A stretch of 58,508 bases of DNA from an uncultured Clostridia bacterium (GCA_947573445.1 CANPFR010000010.1:1-58508), one strand, 5' to 3'. Counted from the stretch's first letter, positions 10,205-19,337 are shown. The notes: generated by a model not told the origin, from the sequence alone. A program made the numbers and translations.

Positions 10205-12625
10205 TTACTTTTTTATAGTAAGTTCTCCATTTGATAAACTTCCTTCGCAATCTGTTGGTAAACAAACAACTGCACGTAACGTATCAGTATGATCCCAATA
10301 ATAATTTGTAAAAATCTCTCCTTCAGAACTTACATATCTAACTCCATTTTCTCCCCATCCACCTGGAGGTGCTGCAGCAATCTTTCTTTCAAAACTTCTT
10401 GAAGTAGGTAATATTGCATATCTTTGACGTTGTTTACTACTATTTACAATTCCTGCCATACTATAGGCCTTTTCAGATAAACAATATATTTTGCCGATAA
10501 CATACAAATCTCCTTCTACTTGTGAAGTTTGTGATGTTCCATTTTTTGCATTGTAACTTGCAAGTAACATTGATTCTGTCGGAGCACCATAAGCTATTGC
10601 ATTAGGAATTGATGGATCAATATAGGATGTCCACTGACTTGCAACTGATAAATTCTTTATATCCTGAGCTGAATTTATTTTTTCACTTATTAAATCCGTC
10701 GTAATCAAATATACATTATTTCCATCATTATAAAATACTCTCCAATCAGTCACTCCACCAGCACTATAGTTGGTAACTCTATCTCCATAATTTGCTGGTT
10801 TCACTTGCTCAACAAGAGATGTGACTTGATTCCAAATAGCATAAAGTGTCACATTACTTTCTACTTCATAACTTTCTCCTGCAGGATAACTTCTTCCTGT
10901 CCCCTCTGCATTTGTATTCCATTCTTTAAAAGTATAGCCTTCTCTCGTCGGTTCTACTGTACTCAATGTTAATGCTGTTCCATGGATTTTTGTCTGATTG
11001 GTTGGTGCATTTTCTCCTCCATTCGCATCATAAGTAACTGTGTAACTTTGCAAATTTGCCTTTGGGGTCATTGTTAAACTACTTGCTGGCATACGTAGCG
11101 TCGTAACAGCCTCTGTCTTTGTGAAACTTGAATCACTTCCTATCCATTTATCCCATGTATAACCTGGCATTACACTCGCATTCAATGTAATTGTTGCATC
11201 ATAATAATACTCTCCTGTCTCTGTACTTCCTGTTGTACTAACTCCATCTGCACGTTCTAACGTATAAGAATATTGATTTCTTATATAATCATATACTACT
11301 GTTGTACTTCCATCAGCCGCAATTGTTGTTGTTTGCGTACTTGGTTGTGTAAATCCTGTATATGCTTTTACTGTTGGTGTTATACTCGCTCCTGTTGTCC
11401 CTGCCAAATTTTCTGTTTCTACAATGGTATATCCATTTCCATCCACATTCATTTGCCTATGTTCTACTTTATACACTGTTCCTGAATTTGGTATCCAAAT
11501 AGCATACAATATCACTGCTCTTGCTGGCATTTCAAATGTTTTATTTTCTCCATTTTCTGTATATTCTGCATTACTTGCACTTCGATTAGTACTCCATCCA
11601 TTAAAAGTATATCCTTCTCTTGTTGGTTTACTTGCAAAATCCACTTTGACATTATCTTCATGAGCACATTCTTTGGTTGCTGGTACGTTTCCTGTTCCAC
11701 CATTTTTATCATAACTTACCATTGATTTTAGCCTTGGCGTTACTGAGGTCGCTGTTGTTGAATTCGTTCCATCTGTTATGATAAATTGCACTGTTGTTCC
11801 ACTTTCTACTGATATTGGCGTGTCGTAATCACTCCATTCTCCTGTTGCACCAATTCTATATTTAACACCTGTCTTTGGTGCTGTTACTGTAATCATTGCA
11901 GTTGAACCTGTCCATGTTTCTTCATGAGTAAAATTTTCAAAATTGATTGTAATTGCTTCTTGTGGTTCACTTATGTTGCCTGCTCCATCTTTTACCCAAA
12001 TATAATATGTTTTATTGTTGATTAGTCCTGTCATTGTCTTTTCTAGTTCTTGAATTTCTTCTATTTCTTCCCATTCTGTTGGTTGCTCATTGCTTTCTGT
12101 TTTTGCATATGCTACAATTCCTACAGCATCTGTTGCATAAAATGTAATAGAATTTGTGGTTGTTTCTTTTATCCTTACTGCTGGTGGTATCGTGTCTTTT
12201 GGTTTACTACTTCCTGACCCTGAATTACTATCTTTTGGAAATTCTAAATCTATTATTTTTCCATTTTCATCAATTTTAAATGTTGCTTCTCCTCCTCCGA
12301 TTTCAAATGAAAATTGTTCTTTGCCTTCATCATACTTAATTTTTGAACCATTGGCAAGTTTATATCCTTTTATTTTTTGTTTGATATACTCACCTATTGT
12401 TGCATATTCTGAATTTTCTTCTGAATAATATTCCATAACTAATTCTGACATTTTTAGTTCTAATTCTTCCTGTAAACTTGCCTTTTGATTTTCACTAACT
12501 GCTTTTGTGGCTTTTTGTAATATTCCATCATTTCCTGCCACTAAACTTAAACTCACTCCAGTCAAAATCAATAATACAATAATCGTTATAACCAATGCAA
12601 TTAGTGTAATTCCCTTATTTTTCAT
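10205..12625 (-). CDS. Large surface protein with pilin-type leader and InlB/MucBP-like repeats
   Basis: This 806-aa protein begins MKNKGITLIALVITIIV, a class III (prepilin) leader and hydrophobic stretch almost identical to the major pilin at 54.3-54.8 kb. After it come a coiled acidic stalk (about 30-130), a fibronectin-like segment with FENFTHEETW nearby, two Listeria-Bacteroides (InlB B-type) repeats each ending GYTF..W......LYAIW (about 325-395 and 545-615), a MucBP-like segment (YKVEHRQM, about 400-460), a KWIGSD-type repeat, and a C-terminal domain starting at about residue 620 (LVEQVKPANYGDRVTNY). Such proteins are typically adhesins. The start overlaps the stop of the upstream 160-aa gene (ATGA), so the two are translationally coupled. 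An export role through the type IV pilus machinery is inference. Confidence 0.8.
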   Translation of the reverse strand: MKNKGITLIALVITIIVLLILTGVSLSLVAGNDGILQKATKAVSENQKASLQEELELKMSELVMEYYSEENSEYATIGEYIKQKIKGYKLANGSKIKYDEGKEQFSFEIGGGEATFKIDENGKIIDLEFPKDSNSGSGSSKPKDTIPPAVRIKETTTNSITFYATDAVGIVAYAKTESNEQPTEWEEIEEIQELEKTMTGLINNKTYYIWVKDGAGNISEPQEAITINFENFTHEETWTGSTAMITVTAPKTGVKYRIGATGEWSDYDTPISVESGTTVQFIITDGTNSTTATSVTPRLKSMVSYDKNGGTGNVPATKECAHEDNVKVDFASKPTREGYTFNGWSTNRSASNAEYTENGENKTFEMPARAVILYAIWIPNSGTVYKVEHRQMNVDGNGYTIVETENLAGTTGASITPTVKAYTGFTQPSTQTTTIAADGSTTVVYDYIRNQYSYTLERADGVSTTGSTETGEYYYDATITLNASVMPGYTWDKWIGSDSSFTKTEAVTTLRMPASSLTMTPKANLQSYTVTYDANGGENAPTNQTKIHGTALTLSTVEPTREGYTFKEWNTNAEGTGRSYPAGESYEVESNVTLYAIWNQVTSLVEQVKPANYGDRVTNYSAGGVTDWRVFYNDGNNVYLITTDLISEKINSAQDIKNLSVASQWTSYIDPSIPNAIAYGAPTESMLLASYNAKNGTSQTSQVEGDLYVIGKIYCLSEKAYSMAGIVNSSKQRQRYAILPTSRSFERKIAAAPPGGWGENGVRYVSSEGEIFTNYYWDHTDTLRAVVCLPTDCEGSLSNGELTIKK

Positions 12626-13104
12626 CTTACTGTTCCTCCTTCTTCTGCTATTTTTATTGAAAAATCATACGCTTCTATGCATTTTGAATTGGTTGAAACA
12701 TTTAATTTTGTTTTTTCGCCAGCTTCTATCTCTGCAATTAATGCATCTTTTATGGTTGTTAATAAATTGCCTTCTTTGTCATAAAAGTTGATTTCTAATG
12801 ATGTGATTTCACTCTTTTGTAGACTTAAATTTTTTACATCAGCTGATAAATTCGTTTTTTCGTCTTTTTCCGTAAGTTGAATATTACTTACCTCAAAATC
12901 AGCAAAATATTTCCTCTCTGCCACTTTTTCACTTACATTTAGTTTTGTTCCACTTTCTAGTTCTGCTACAGTTTGCTCTGTATCGCTTGTTGACTCGTCC
13001 CTACTAAAACTTTCTTGTTTTCCTCGCAAATTAATTAAGATAATAATAATACTAACTGCGATTATGATTAGGATAATGATATTTCTTTTTTCTTCTGTTT
13101 TCAA
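12622..13104 (-). CDS. Membrane-anchored protein with FxLYD-like domain
   Basis: 160 aa. A single membrane segment at about residues 9-27 (IIILIIIAVSIIIILIN) is followed by an acidic linker and a domain rich in beta-strand patterns (YFADFEVSNIQLTEKDEKT), resembling the FxLYD/DUF extracellular fold. The best start is a TTG at 13104 with AAAAGGAA just upstream. No ATG precedes the membrane segment. It overlaps the large pilin-leader protein by 4 bp and probably assists or assembles it; this is inferred from coupling only. Function is otherwise unknown. Confidence 0.65.
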   Translation of the reverse strand: MKTEEKRNIIILIIIAVSIIIILINLRGKQESFSRDESTSDTEQTVAELESGTKLNVSEKVAERKYFADFEVSNIQLTEKDEKTNLSADVKNLSLQKSEITSLEINFYDKEGNLLTTIKDALIAEIEAGEKTKLNVSTNSKCIEAYDFSIKIAEEGGTVR

Positions 13105-13228
13105 TTTTCCTTTTCTCTTTCCTTTCTTTATTAATATTAACCTTTCAAAGCTCTATATATCTAGCATTACAAATATTTTCATTCTTAATTATACATACTT
13201 TTTTCACTCCTTTTTTATTTTTGACATT

Positions 13229-13257
13229 ATTATAATAAATAATTTTTTTTTTGACAA
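13229..13257 (-). promoter_or_regulatory. Promoter of the 160-aa / 806-aa surface protein operon
   Basis: TTGTCA (13252-13257), 17 bp including an A-tract, and TATAAT (13229-13234) on minus. A leader of about 120 nt follows, containing AAAGGAGTG and a 3-codon ORF (ATG TAT AAT TAA). The stretch 13105-13417 holds otherwise only AT-rich sequence and the terminator of the next gene. Confidence 0.55.
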
Positions 13258-13372
13258 TATCTTTTTTTAATTTTTCCAATTTTTATATTACAACAGTAAT
13301 TATACGTTTTAAATTTAAGATATTTAAGTATCAAATCGAAAATAATTTGACAAATTGACAATTTCCAAAAAT

Positions 13373-13417
13373 AAAAAAAACAGGCGAGCTTGACAATTTC
13401 AGTCTCGCCCGCCTTTT
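13373..13417 (-). terminator. Bidirectional-looking terminator after the 127-aa orphan gene
   Basis: GGCGAG (13383-13388) pairs with CTCGCC (13404-13409). On minus it is followed by eight T (13373-13380); on plus GCC and six T follow. It ends the orphan gene. Confidence 0.75.
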
Positions 13418-13798
13418 TTATACTTCCAAAATTCTTAATGCCTCTTTTTTTTTCTCATAAAGTGCATCCACCTTTCTCCACCAAGGTTCATAGTATTCCA
13501 CATCCCAAGTCCCATCTGGATGAATGGTAAGTTTATCTTTGGGACCATAATACCAGGTGGTTCCTCTTGCCTGTGTAGTCAACACTGTTTCGCCTTTCAG
13601 CTCAATAATACAATCTTTTTGTAAGACTTCGCCTTCTTGCAAAACTCTGTTAACATAGAATTTATCAACATTATACTCATCTACCAAAGGCCTTAGCTTT
13701 CTTGCTAATTCCTTTTTTGAGTATTTCTTGGTGAGAAACACATGCCGCTTCATCTCCTCTTGCCTCGGATACTCCCGTAAATCAATAAATAATGCCAT
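13418..13798 (-). CDS. Small orphan protein, ~126 aa, function unknown
   Basis: I recognise no family. The protein is soluble and charged, with a basic helical segment KKYSKKELARKL (about residue 25-36 of the preferred reading) and an aromatic C-terminal part GTTWYYGPKDKLTIHPDGTW (about 83-102). The start is taken at the second of two adjacent ATGs (13798), 6 nt behind AAGGAG; a GTG at 13819 would overlap the RBS. It is monocistronic, with its own promoter and terminator. Two CGG codons lie in frame (13775-13777 after TTA; 13745-13747 after AAG) and must be read without a shift. CCG and AGG codons also occur, so codon use is less AT-biased than in neighbours, which fits recent acquisition. 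Confidence 0.6.
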   Translation of the reverse strand: MALFIDLREYPRQEEMKRHVFLTKKYSKKELARKLRPLVDEYNVDKFYVNRVLQEGEVLQKDCIIELKGETVLTTQARGTTWYYGPKDKLTIHPDGTWDVEYYEPWWRKVDALYEKKKEALRILEV

Positions 13799-13862
13799 CA
13801 TTCTCTCCTTCCTTGCCACAAAAACGGCGATTGCTTCAATAAGTTTTCTAAATTATAATATT

Positions 13863-13891
13863 ATTTTATCATATTTACATAATTCTGTCAA
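13863..13891 (-). promoter_or_regulatory. Promoter of the 126-aa orphan gene
   Basis: TTGACA (13886-13891), 17 bp, and TAAAAT (13863-13868), with TGA before the -10. The spacer is very like those of the promoters at 6057-6085 and 19434-19462. Confidence 0.8.
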
Positions 13892-14320
13892 GTTTTTTCA
13901 CCACAAATCCACTTTTGGTACGTTTCTCGCACTTACATCTTCACTAGGACAGTTAAACTACATATGTCATATAATATTTTGCTACATTACTATCGTCTTA
14001 TAATCCTTATAATCTTGCATTTTCTAATGTCTGTTCATTTGGTCTTTTAGTCTATGTTTGTAGTTTTTTCTTATGTCTAATCCTTTCCATTTCATTATTC
14101 AAAAACTTTCTCCTTCTACACTACTAAGTATCCTATCATTTTCTGACGTTTGGTCAGAGAAAGTATACAATGCCTGCCACTTGTACGTTCCACTTCTTCT
14201 TTTGGGATATTTTTATAAACGGAAATCCTCTGTTTTTTCGTTAAATCGTTCTATATTTTTAATTTTAGGAGTTAACCCTATGTTAATCTTCTCTATCCTA
14301 AGCAAAATTCCAAATTCCAG
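13892..14320 (-). other. Gene-poor stretch, possible gene relic
   Basis: About 430 bp without a convincing gene. A plus-strand ORF of 90 codons (14073-14345) lacks a ribosome binding site and looks spurious. On minus there are short protein-like stretches in changing frames (for instance one reading WQALYTFSDQTSENDRIL), which could be the remains of a decayed gene. Confidence 0.3.
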
Positions 14321-14899
14321 TTATTCCTCTATCCCAAAAACTTGATTATGCAAATATACTATCAAATTCGCTATTTCTCGGTCAAAAATTTCTCTTGAGC
14401 AATCTAATTTTAGAAGCTCTTTTCGCATGGTTGGTAATAATTTGAGAATTTTCGAGAAACGACAATTGGTCTCAATGCATTCTTTCCATCTGCCAATACC
14501 AACAAAATCTATTTTATCAGCATCGCGAATGATTTTTCCTTCTAACGTTTCGGGATTTTCTTTCCAACTATGTTTGTAGATTGCTAAATAACATTTTTCA
14601 ATGAGTTCCTCATTGTAATTTAAATTTTTCATTTCTGTTTGTAACATTTCAGCACTTATTTCTGCATGCCCTTTTTCTTGCACTATTCTTCCTACATCAT
14701 GCCAATAAGCAGCGATAAGGCATACTTCTGGATCTGCTTCTGGTATTTTTTCTAAGATTTCTTTGGTATAATTTACAATCGCCTCCATATGAGAAAGTGA
14801 GTGTTTGGGGTCAGTTACTTGCTGCATGAACTCAATCGCCTTTTGTAGTAAAATTTGATGTTTGGTTTCAATTTGTTCTAATTCTTGTTTATGATTCAT
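14321..14899 (-). CDS. HD-domain phosphohydrolase
   Basis: 192 aa. The HD metal-binding pattern is complete: His in SLSHMEAIVNY (about residue 37-47), HD in YWHDVGR (about 74), His in KGHAEISAE (about 83), and Asp in IRDADKIDFVG (about 133). HD proteins of this size hydrolyse nucleotides or phosphate esters; the substrate cannot be told from sequence. Its start overlaps the end of the glycosyltransferase gene (ATGAATCATAA), so it is the second gene of a two-gene operon. Confidence 0.85.
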   Translation of the reverse strand: MNHKQELEQIETKHQILLQKAIEFMQQVTDPKHSLSHMEAIVNYTKEILEKIPEADPEVCLIAAYWHDVGRIVQEKGHAEISAEMLQTEMKNLNYNEELIEKCYLAIYKHSWKENPETLEGKIIRDADKIDFVGIGRWKECIETNCRFSKILKLLPTMRKELLKLDCSREIFDREIANLIVYLHNQVFGIEE

Positions 14900-16973
14900 T
14901 TTTTTCTCCTTCCTTCTTGTTCATCAGATACCAAATCGTTGGTTCTATTTTTGATGGTTCATAATGTTCTTGTAAATACGCTCGAAATTCTTCTGCAAAA
15001 CCAACATTTCCAGCAATATTTTCAATATCTTTACTATAAACTACCATGTTTGGTTTTTCTTCTGCCAAATCTTTCACACAATCCTCTTGATACCACTCCA
15101 TGTACCATGGATAAATGCACCAACATTTGTTTAAAATAATTCTATTTTTGTAAGTCAAATATAACGGCCTTGAAATAGAAAACAAATCTACAAATATCTT
15201 TTCTTCTTCTGTTGTTTCTGCTACAATTTTTTGCTCTGTACTTGGTACAACTTGTTCTGGAAATTTTAATCTAAAATCAACATCTATGATATATTGGTAA
15301 AAAACTAAAATTAAAATCACTTCAAATACAGCATAAGTTATAAAATTACTTTTTAATTCTTTCCCAGATAAATATATAACAATACTTGTCACAATCGTAG
15401 CCCAAGCTGCCATGGTATGAAAATCTATATTAGTTCTTACAAATCCAAGTATTACAAATAACAATGTGGTAGCTACTTGTAGCCATTTTTTCTGTTTAAG
15501 TTCTGAAAACATCACATAACAAAAATACAAAATGGTGATGATTTGAGCTACTGAAAAGATTGTATCATAATTTATGTCAAAATTCAATTTGATGGTTGGA
15601 ATAATTGTTATAAAATTATGAATTCCGAACCAAAAAGGTTTCCAGATACTTTTTCCAAAATCAGGATGTGTTACACTAATTTGATAATTAGAATATACTT
15701 CTCTATTGAATTGAAACGCCTGTTTATAAAATTCACCTAACGAATGTGTCATTATTAAATAAATTAAAAATAATAAAACTGGTATTATACAAGCAATTAA
15801 TAATTTGTAATAACGTTTCAACAAACATTTCCATGAAATTTTGATGGTATTTTTTCTCCAATATCCAATTTCTTTTATCAAAACCCCCAAAAAAATAGCA
15901 AATACTTCATAAACACAGATGAAAACAGAACCAATTCCTCCCACTAAACATAATGAAACAAGGAGGGATCTTTTCCAATCTAAGCACTCATCTTTCAAAT
16001 AGGATAAAAATTCCAATAATAAAGCAACCATGCAAATCGCTTGCAGATTTTCTGCGATTACACGTATTGTATCTTCCCATGGAATTAAAGCTTGAAAAGC
16101 AATTAAACAGATTGGCAAAAAGAACATTGCTTTCCCAAATTGCTTTTTATGACGTTGATACAACCCCATATAAATCAGAGACAAAAATACATAAAAACAA
16201 ATGCGAAATTGTTGTTCAGAATACGCATTAAAGATATGAAAAAAGGCTGTTATAAAGTAAAATACTGGTGTATGCTGATTATAAAAATCAGTATACATAT
16301 TGTTTCCTCTGAAAAGATACAGGCCCCCCATAATATATTCTGTTTCATCAATAAATGTATTACATTTAGAAAATGGTAACATCATTAAAAAAGTAAGAAT
16401 TCCTAATATTCCTGCTTGTACAAGCGTATTTTGTCGAATGCTTTTTTGGTGTTTTTGTAAATAATTGATATGCACTACAAAAAAACTAACATACATCACA
16501 CAAAAAAAGGCAAAAATATTCCAAAATCCTCTTGATTCTCCACCATATAAAGTTGTATAAAAAATTCTATTATTCTGTATCAATTCACCGTTTTGTTTGA
16601 GTTGAACAGAATATTGATGTTCTGGATTTGCCTTTATCGGCGTTTTTAATAGAATTTCATAGAGGTGCTCCTTTTTTTGGTTTGCCTGAAATTCTTGGGA
16701 AACAATCTCTTGATTCGTTGTTTTGTCTTTGATAATCATTTCAAAATAAGGTTGATTCTCATCATTTTGAAAAAAAAAGTCTAGTCCCCAAAATACATCG
16801 TATGGAATTTGGAATTCCTGTTCATTTGCGTTGGTATCTTCATTTATTTCAAATTTAATGTTATTATTTTCTATTAAATTGATTGATTCAATATAATCTG
16901 TTTTTCTTGTAAGCTGATAAATTGAAACAATTGATATTAGTATCACACAGATAGATAGTATTTTAATTTTCAA
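14889..16973 (-). CDS. GT39/ArnT-like membrane glycosyltransferase
   Basis: This 694-aa protein has an N-terminal membrane anchor, an extracytoplasmic domain of about 120 residues, then about 10-11 membrane segments. The segment CNTFIDETEYIMGGLYLFRG followed by DFYNQHTPVFYF is the DE ... D...H.P..Y pattern of lipid-linked-sugar-using GT-C enzymes (PMT/ArnT type), which attach sugars outside the membrane. The start is TTG at 16973, with GGAGAG 6 nt upstream and no better ATG. It is coupled to the HD gene downstream. The acceptor is unknown. Confidence 0.75.
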   Translation of the reverse strand: MKIKILSICVILISIVSIYQLTRKTDYIESINLIENNNIKFEINEDTNANEQEFQIPYDVFWGLDFFFQNDENQPYFEMIIKDKTTNQEIVSQEFQANQKKEHLYEILLKTPIKANPEHQYSVQLKQNGELIQNNRIFYTTLYGGESRGFWNIFAFFCVMYVSFFVVHINYLQKHQKSIRQNTLVQAGILGILTFLMMLPFSKCNTFIDETEYIMGGLYLFRGNNMYTDFYNQHTPVFYFITAFFHIFNAYSEQQFRICFYVFLSLIYMGLYQRHKKQFGKAMFFLPICLIAFQALIPWEDTIRVIAENLQAICMVALLLEFLSYLKDECLDWKRSLLVSLCLVGGIGSVFICVYEVFAIFLGVLIKEIGYWRKNTIKISWKCLLKRYYKLLIACIIPVLLFLIYLIMTHSLGEFYKQAFQFNREVYSNYQISVTHPDFGKSIWKPFWFGIHNFITIIPTIKLNFDINYDTIFSVAQIITILYFCYVMFSELKQKKWLQVATTLLFVILGFVRTNIDFHTMAAWATIVTSIVIYLSGKELKSNFITYAVFEVILILVFYQYIIDVDFRLKFPEQVVPSTEQKIVAETTEEEKIFVDLFSISRPLYLTYKNRIILNKCWCIYPWYMEWYQEDCVKDLAEEKPNMVVYSKDIENIAGNVGFAEEFRAYLQEHYEPSKIEPTIWYLMNKKEGEKNES

Positions 16974-17005
16974 TTTTTCTCTCCTTTTACTCCTCTTGTA
17001 TTTGT

Positions 17006-17034
17006 ATTTTATACAATCTTACTATTTTTTTCAA
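17006..17034 (-). promoter_or_regulatory. Promoter of the GT39-like / HD operon
   Basis: TTGAAA (17029-17034), 17 bp, and TAAAAT (17006-17011) on minus. Confidence 0.55.
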
Positions 17035-17080
17035 TGCTTTTTTACTTTAAGTTTCATTTTTTATTTTTAAAGCAAACATA

Positions 17081-17115
17081 AAAAATGGTTATAATATTAC
17101 ATTATAACCATTTTT
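17081..17115 (-). terminator. Terminator of the 132-aa orphan gene
   Basis: A perfect 15-bp stem (17081-17095 with 17101-17115) with a 5-nt loop ends in five T on minus. The unit ATTATAACCATT of its arm occurs again at 17134-17145, across the end of the gene. Confidence 0.8.
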
Positions 17116-17135
17116 ACATGATAACCACTTCTGCA

Positions 17136-17534
17136 TTATAACCATTCTCTTTCTCGGTAAAATCTTGCATTTACGAGCAAACACGTCTGATTCTTGCTTG
17201 CATCATTTCTATCATACACTGTGACTGCTAAAGCCACTACTGATGGCTTTTCGATTTTATACCTTTTTTGATACCATTCTCTTGTTTCTTCAACAAAATC
17301 CAAAATCTTTTGATACCTTGTTTCTCTTTCTTCCAATTCGAGAAAAATTCCATAAGAAGTACGTTCCTCCTTATCTAATAAATAGGACATTGTAATGTAA
17401 ATATCTTTTTCCTCTTCTGGTATGATGGAAAGTGCTGTTGGTAATTGTTCTAAAATATCTACCCCATTTTGTATTACCTTTATCTGGGCTGGAATATACT
17501 TTTTAATTAACGTCCGCCAACTCATATACCTCAT
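17136..17534 (-). CDS. Small orphan protein, 132 aa, function unknown
   Basis: I recognise no family. The protein is soluble, rich in Glu and Arg, with a likely helical middle (LEERETRYQKILDFVEETRE, about residue 76-95) and a final strand-rich part VVALAVTVYDRND (about 104-116). The start ATG has AAAGGAGG at good distance. It has a consensus promoter, an inverted repeat next to the ribosome binding site, and its own terminator. Codon 7 is CGG (17514-17516, context TGG CGG ACG) and must be read in frame, because skipping the C leads to TAA two codons later. It is the third member of a set of isolated small genes with unshifted CGG codons. Confidence 0.6.
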   Translation of the reverse strand: MRYMSWRTLIKKYIPAQIKVIQNGVDILEQLPTALSIIPEEEKDIYITMSYLLDKEERTSYGIFLELEERETRYQKILDFVEETREWYQKRYKIEKPSVVALAVTVYDRNDASKNQTCLLVNARFYREREWL

Positions 17535-17547
17535 ATTTTTTCCTCCT

Positions 17548-17561
17548 TTCCCAATCGGGAA
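17548..17561 (-). promoter_or_regulatory. Inverted repeat next to the ribosome binding site
   Basis: TTCCC-N4-GGGAA lies directly upstream of the AAAGGAGG of the 132-aa gene. It could be an operator or a small RNA hairpin limiting translation. Confidence 0.35.
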
Positions 17562-17589
17562 TGCTTTGTTTTCTATTTTTTATTTTCCT

Positions 17590-17618
17590 ATTATAGCATA
17601 TTCTAGAAAAGTTGTCAA
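17590..17618 (-). promoter_or_regulatory. Consensus promoter of the 132-aa orphan gene
   Basis: TTGACA (17613-17618), 17 bp, and TATAAT (17590-17595): a perfect sigma-A consensus on minus. Confidence 0.85.
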
Positions 17619-17632
17619 AATGCAAATTTTTA

Positions 17633-17671
17633 TAAAAAATTTTAGGAGACAGAACATTTCGTCCTGCCTCC
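17633..17671 (-). terminator. Terminator of the broken membrane-protein gene
   Basis: An 11-bp stem with two G-U pairs (17645-17655 with 17661-17671) and a 5-nt loop is followed by TAAAATTTTTTAT on minus, 30 bp past the stop. Confidence 0.75.
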
Positions 17672-17700
17672 TTGAAAATAGATTTTTTATAACATTTAGT

Positions 17701-19337
17701 TTATTTGGGGAGTTCTTTTAATAACTCCGCTTTTTCTTCATCTGACATATTTTCCCAAATTTCCTCATTTTTCTTGGGATCTACTTCTATGACATGATTG
17801 TCATCACTTTGAATCAGATTTTTTTGCTCTTTGTTCAATCTTTCTTGAGCCTCGCTAATTTCTTGCGTAAACTCTAAATTGTCAAAAGCAACAACATTAA
17901 TTGCGCCATTGGCTTCATCCATATAGGATATTTTTACCTTATCTCCTTCCCTCGTAATTGGAAGCTCCTCTGACACCATATAGGATACCAAAAACAGCTT
18001 GGTCGTATCATCATCCAAAATGAGGTAATAATAGGTTTCCCCACTTTCAATATTGGCATTAATCCTCGAAATCTTCCCCTCAACTGTATAGCCATAGACA
18101 TCCTCTCCAAAATCAACAGCAGCACCACTACTATTGACAGCATTAATGAATGCTCTTTTGGTGGCCATAATTGATTGATCACTGGCAACCACTGAATAAT
18201 CCTTAATTTTCAGCATGGCATATTGCTTTACCAATCCTTCGTTATCCTTTAGTGTACAAAAGTAAGTTGGCACACCAGACACATTTAATGGTATTGGTGT
18301 TGTCGCAATATATCCCATATTTTGGACTTTGCCTTCTGCACTTCTCATCGCCGCTTCTTCTGTAGCTCCTACCATACGATACATCTTAGCTGATTTATCA
18401 CGTGTATTTACCATAATGAAACCAACTGTGCCATTATCATCACCAACTGAACTCATTCCAGTATAGTAATAACAATCTCCATCATGGAATACCATTGGCA
18501 CGCTCCACTTTGAGCATCACATACTACAACACCTGTTGCTTCTGGGTTTCCCCATAATGTAGAATTTTCATAAGTGGTTACTACCCAATACGGCTTTCCT
18601 GTATCATCCAATTCAAAACTGTATTCTGTTAATCCAACACTTCTATAGCCACTTGAACGTATATGACGTTTCAAATCATTGCCAAAATACGCAGAACCCA
18701 AGTATTTTAAGCGTATTTCTTTATCGTCATACCGTTGTACCAACTGAACATCATTCGGATTGGTGGCTGATACAACTACATAGCCAGTTGTTCCTCTCTT
18801 ATTGGAATTCCATTTGAAAAAACCTCGATATTCCAAAGGTGCCACATAAATCAGTTTTCCATTTACTTGTTGCTTGTTTGTAAATTTCCCAACCTTCATT
18901 TGAGAACCTAAGGCAATATCTTCGCCCAATTTCTTATCTGCCAATTTTTCAGCCAGTGCAATATCTACCACTGGAATTTGTGAAGTGTCGATTTCTACCA
19001 CATCATTCTCAAAAGATTTTTCGGAAATTCCCCCGATTTGGTTATACATGGTTGTTGCATTAAAAAGACTGCTTCCAATGAACAAACCGCCCAGCAATAA
19101 TATGATAAAAACAACACATGCTACACCAGAAAAAGTGCCTATGATTCCATATTCATCCACATTCTTATTGGAAGTTGCGATCCACCATCCTATAATAGCT
19201 GCTCCCAGAACCACTCCTATTCCGATAAAAATAAAACCATCTAAATAGGCCAATGAAATAGTGGGTAACCAAACATAATATAATAATGCATATACACCTA
19301 TACTTACTATTGTTCCTAAACTTTTTAATGCTGTCAT
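17701..19337 (-). pseudogene. Multi-membrane protein of a clostridial family, broken near 18,490
   Basis: The first part (start 19337, AAGGAG 7 nt upstream) has three membrane segments, then a soluble region (DVVEIDTSQIPVVDIALAEKL, in two blocks) and runs to CDAQSGACQWYS, then stops at about 18,452. The second part, in another frame, begins near 18,500 with VPMVFHDGDCYYYTGMSSVG and runs to 17701 with a charged C-terminus. Both halves resemble one uncharacterised Firmicutes family as I remember it, in which about 50 residues separate these two segments. The join therefore looks like a frame-changing deletion, not a CGG event: no CGG lies at the junction and the required change is -1/+2. An in-frame CGG (18732-18734, after CAA) is read without shift upstream of the break. 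No function is assigned. Confidence 0.6.

Noticed and set aside
14073..14345. 90-aa plus-strand ORF
   Set aside because: No ribosome binding site, no recognised family, and it overlaps the 3' end of the HD gene. Probably chance.
18732..18734. CGG in the broken membrane-protein gene as the cause of the break
   Set aside because: The frame is correct on both sides of this CGG. The break is about 240 bp further on and has no CGG.
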